A DNA stretch of 64,000 bases from Thalassobaculum litoreum DSM 18839 (lineage in GTDB: Bacteria > Pseudomonadota > Alphaproteobacteria > Thalassobaculales > Thalassobaculaceae): assembly GCF_900102465.1 (NCBI RefSeq), contig NZ_FNBW01000001.1:557-64556 (forward strand), in the 5' to 3' direction. Positions 61,475 to 64,000 of the stretch are shown piece after piece. The notes beneath the pieces were generated by a model. It worked only from the letters and a program-made list of their open reading frames with translations. It did not search any database and was not told where the DNA came from. The stretch's first letter is position 1. Each line of letters opens with the position of its first letter. Position numbers and translations under genes: made by a program.

Positions 61475-64000
61475 TCACTTCAGCTTCAGAATCGAGCGGG
61501 CGCGCCGGAGGTCCCCGGACTCGATCAGCAGGTCGGCGAAGTCGGCACGCAATCCTTCATCCTCCGGTCGCTGCCGCACCAGTTTGTCCATCAACGCCAC
61601 TGCCTCGGCGGTGCGGCCCAGCCGGCGCAGCAGATTAGCCCGTGCGACCTCCTGTGTGAAATCGCGGGGTTCGATCTGCGTAAGCTGGGCATGGGCGCGG
61701 CGGTAGAACGGCATCGCCTGGGCGGTGCGGTCGGTGCGCGCCAGGGTGTCGGCATAGTAGTAATTGGCCTCGTAGTCCCCCTCGCCATTGGCCAGGTAGG
61801 CGCCCAGCAGACGCTCGGCATCGATCAGCCGCCCCTCGTCATAGGCGATGAGGCCGAGGGTGCGCTGCGCCTCCGGATCTGCCGGTGCCGCCGCCAGCAC
61901 CGCCCGCCAGGCGGCGGTGATCAGGGCGCGGTCGCGGGTGTTCTCGGCGATCCGGGCGAGGCCGCGCAGCCGTTCCGGCTGCTCGATCCGGGCGATCGCC
62001 TGGAGCATGGCGTCGCGCAGTTTCTGGCGGCTCTCCCCCTGCCTGTCGTCGATCTGGGCATAGGCGTTGACGAGATGCAGCAGCTCGCGGTCGGTCGTGG
62101 CGCCGTCGAGGCCGCCGATGATGGCGGCGACCCGCTTGCCGGCGCGCATCTCGATCAGCGTGTCGAGCCAGGCGTCGCGGTCCTCTCCGGTGGCCCGGCG
62201 CGCCCGGTCCTCGATCCAGTCGAGCGCCTCGGGGCGGGGTCGCGGGCCCCAGAGATAGAACAGCTGGCGCACGCTGTCGCTGTCCGGCGGCGCATCGGCG
62301 GCGACCCGGCGGAACAGGCGTTCGGCGGTCGCCCGGTCGCCGGACTCCAGCGCCCGGAAGGCGGCCTCGCGGGTGTAGTCCGCGCCGAAGCGGCCGCTCT
62401 GTGCCAGGGCCAGCTCGAAGGCGAGCGCCTTGTCCCGCTGGCCCGCGCGGCGCAGCAGGTCGGCATAGAGATCGGCGAAGGCGCGGCTGCTCTCCGCCCG
62501 CGGTGCCACCGCCTTGGCAGCGGCGGCCGGATCCATCTCGGCGAGGCCATAGGCGAGCGACAGGGCGGTCTCGGGATCCCGCGTCTGCGCCAGCCGGTCG
62601 GTGGTCCAGGCGATCAGCTCCTGGCGGCGCCCGAGGTCGCGCAGCACGCCCATATAGGCCGGGTCCCATTGCGCCGGCGCGCGCTCGGCCAGGCTGCGGA
62701 ACAGCGGGACCGAGGCGTCCCGGTCGGCATCGGCCACGGCATAGACGATGGCCGTCGCCTCCTCGGACGCCGGGTCGACGTCCTGAAGGCTGCTGCGGGC
62801 GACCTCGGCAAAGGCCTCGACCCGCCCAAGACGCTTGGCTGCGGCGGCTGCCGTATACCACCAGCCGCCACCTTGGCTCTCCACCAGTGCCAGAAGCTGA
62901 TCCCAGGCGGCGGCATCGGCACCGACCTGCAGCAGGTTGTAGACCAGGCCCTCCCGGTCCTCGTCGCTCAGGCCGGGCCGGCCCATCTGTCGGGTCCAGA
63001 GGTCGACCAACTCGTCGGTACGGCCGAGGGCGCCGAGAATGTCGGCATACAGAGGCTCGGCATCCGGATTGTCGGGGATCAGGGGCCGCAGGGCGTCGAG
63101 CGCGGCCTCGGCCTCGCCGTTCTGGAACAGGGCATAGGCCAGGCGTTGGGCGGACTCGTTTCCGGGTTCCAGGGCGGTGAGCCGGCGCGCCGCGGGGACC
63201 GCCGCGTCCCAGGCCTGGCGTCCTTCGGCCAGGAAGTAGATGTCGATCGCCGTCCTCGGATCCAGGGTCGGCTCGCGCTCCAGCCATTCGGCCACCAGGG
63301 TGGTTCGTCCGGTCGCCAGCGCGAGCTGCGCCCAAATCGCCCGCAGACGCGGCGAGCTGCGCTGGGCGAGCAGGGCCGCCACATCCCAGAACCCGTCCTC
63401 CGCCCGGTCCAGGCGGACGTAGAGCTCGGCCAGAAGCAGCGCGCCCTCGACCGGCAGGGCCGGTTCGGCGATGTAGGGGTGCAGCAGGTCGAAGGCCTCG
63501 TCGGCGCGCTCCAGCCGGGCCAGGACGCTGGCCAGCGCCAGCCGCTCGCCCATCGTGGCCGTGCTCCGCGCCAGGGCGAGGTCGGCGAAGCGCCCGGCAG
63601 CGGCCATGTCGCCGCGCCCCATCATGATCTCCGCCCCCAGGATCGGATCGGCGTCGAGGGCATCCGGCCCCAGGGTGGCGAGCATCGCGTCCACGGCGTC
63701 GGCTCGGCCCGCGCGGTGCAGCTCGCCGACCAGCGACAGGGCGATCTCGGAGCCGACCTGTTCCAGGCCGAAATGGGAGAAAGCGTCGAGGGCGAGGGTC
63801 AGCTCGGCGCGCCGGATGGCGAGTTCGACCAGGCTGCCGGCGCTGGCCGGCGGCAGCATGTCCTCCTGCCACCAGCCCTTCAGTTCCGCCCAGGCTTCGT
63901 CGTCCCGGCCGACCGCCCGCAATCCGTTGGCATGCAGCCGGCGCCAGTCCGGATCGCTGGCTTCCAGTTCCCGGTGCGCGTGCAGCAGCCGCAGACCGAG
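61475..64000 (-). CDS. pelB: Large periplasmic TPR protein (PelB N-terminal part), 5' end beyond window
   Basis: At least 841 residues; the frame is open to the window edge and has no start in a good context (the TTG at 63922 is internal). It is a chain of about 20 tetratricopeptide-like repeats, such as AEEALDALRPL- and ADTLARTDRTAQAMPFYRRA-type helices. No barrel or membrane helix is visible. Its position directly before the barrel gene fits the periplasmic scaffold that guides Pel from the inner membrane to the PelB channel and binds PelA. pelA is expected upstream, outside the window. Confidence 0.8.
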   Translation of the reverse strand, partial: LGLRLLHAHRELEASDPDWRRLHANGLRAVGRDDEAWAELKGWWQEDMLPPASAGSLVELAIRRAELTLALDAFSHFGLEQVGSEIALSLVGELHRAGRADAVDAMLATLGPDALDADPILGAEIMMGRGDMAAAGRFADLALARSTATMGERLALASVLARLERADEAFDLLHPYIAEPALPVEGALLLAELYVRLDRAEDGFWDVAALLAQRSSPRLRAIWAQLALATGRTTLVAEWLEREPTLDPRTAIDIYFLAEGRQAWDAAVPAARRLTALEPGNESAQRLAYALFQNGEAEAALDALRPLIPDNPDAEPLYADILGALGRTDELVDLWTRQMGRPGLSDEDREGLVYNLLQVGADAAAWDQLLALVESQGGGWWYTAAAAAKRLGRVEAFAEVARSSLQDVDPASEEATAIVYAVADADRDASVPLFRSLAERAPAQWDPAYMGVLRDLGRRQELIAWTTDRLAQTRDPETALSLAYGLAEMDPAAAAKAVAPRAESSRAFADLYADLLRRAGQRDKALAFELALAQSGRFGADYTREAAFRALESGDRATAERLFRRVAADAPPDSDSVRQLFYLWGPRPRPEALDWIEDRARRATGEDRDAWLDTLIEMRAGKRVAAIIGGLDGATTDRELLHLVNAYAQIDDRQGESRQKLRDAMLQAIARIEQPERLRGLARIAENTRDRALITAAWRAVLAAAPADPEAQRTLGLIAYDEGRLIDAERLLGAYLANGEGDYEANYYYADTLARTDRTAQAMPFYRRAHAQLTQIEPRDFTQEVARANLLRRLGRTAEAVALMDKLVRQRPEDEGLRADFADLLIESGDLRRARSILKLK

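Noticed and set aside
61839-63872. 677-residue alternative frame inside the TPR protein
   Set aside because: Same-strand out-of-frame shadow with Arg/Gly/Pro-rich composition; the TPR frame continues without stop through it.

Overview
This is a high-GC, gene-dense bacterial chromosomal window, most likely from an alphaproteobacterium of the Rhodospirillales or a related group. I infer this from gene families, codon bias and three promoter-like sites matching the alphaproteobacterial general-stress sigma factor EcfG (GGAAC-N16/17-CGTT). No tRNA, rRNA, CRISPR array, integrase or insertion sequence was seen. The first gene is cut by the left edge and the last by the right edge.

Layout. 1-9012: a type I secretion locus with a giant RTX repeat protein, an HlyD-type adaptor and two ABC exporter subunits; the upstream ABC subunit has lost most ATPase motifs. 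9356-16719: an unusual double-domain ThyX-like protein, a Tat-exported SMP-30 family protein, an AAE3/Pcs60-like acyl-CoA synthetase with a PanE-family reductase, a 107-aa low-complexity protein, and an M20 peptidase preceded by a hairpin that covers its ribosome binding site. 16870-20250: a TetR-controlled glutathione transferase and hybrid flavin/iron-sulfur oxidoreductase operon, with the same operator-like site before the regulator and before the operon. 20307-29814: permease, LysR regulator, and assorted catabolic enzymes (DadA-like oxidase, TPP enzyme, fumarase-superfamily lyase, GMC oxidoreductase, MDR reductase, MaoC hydratase). 29918-32725: a sensory/stress block with a PAS histidine kinase, a single-domain response regulator, a VOC protein, CsbD and a 51-aa protein; three of these genes have EcfG-type promoters. 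32733-38856: an Old Yellow Enzyme, a thiolase and three acyl-CoA dehydrogenases. 38941-42541: DUF533 protein and glgC-glgA. 42699-45739: tautomerase-like protein, ACAD10/11-type phosphotransferase and two SDRs. 45928-50667: a complete BMP-type ABC importer closed by a clear terminator. 50905-64000: a UDP-sugar epimerase, a STAS protein, and on the other strand a pel exopolysaccharide operon (pelB in two pieces, C, D, E, F, G) whose last gene is a fused kinase-receiver-phosphatase.

How they work together. The right end looks like a biofilm module: Pel synthesis and export genes, a c-di-GMP receptor (PelD), an epimerase that could supply UDP-GalNAc, and a partner-switching pair (STAS antagonist plus HATPase-REC-PP2C protein) that could tie Pel production to a regulatory output. 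The left end exports a large calcium-binding surface or matrix protein. The middle is mainly fatty-acid/organic-acid and xenobiotic catabolism, including separate genes for both halves of the vertebrate ACAD10/11 enzyme, plus a general-stress cluster. Dispersed palindromes built on gtcatcccgg lie in several intergenic gaps.
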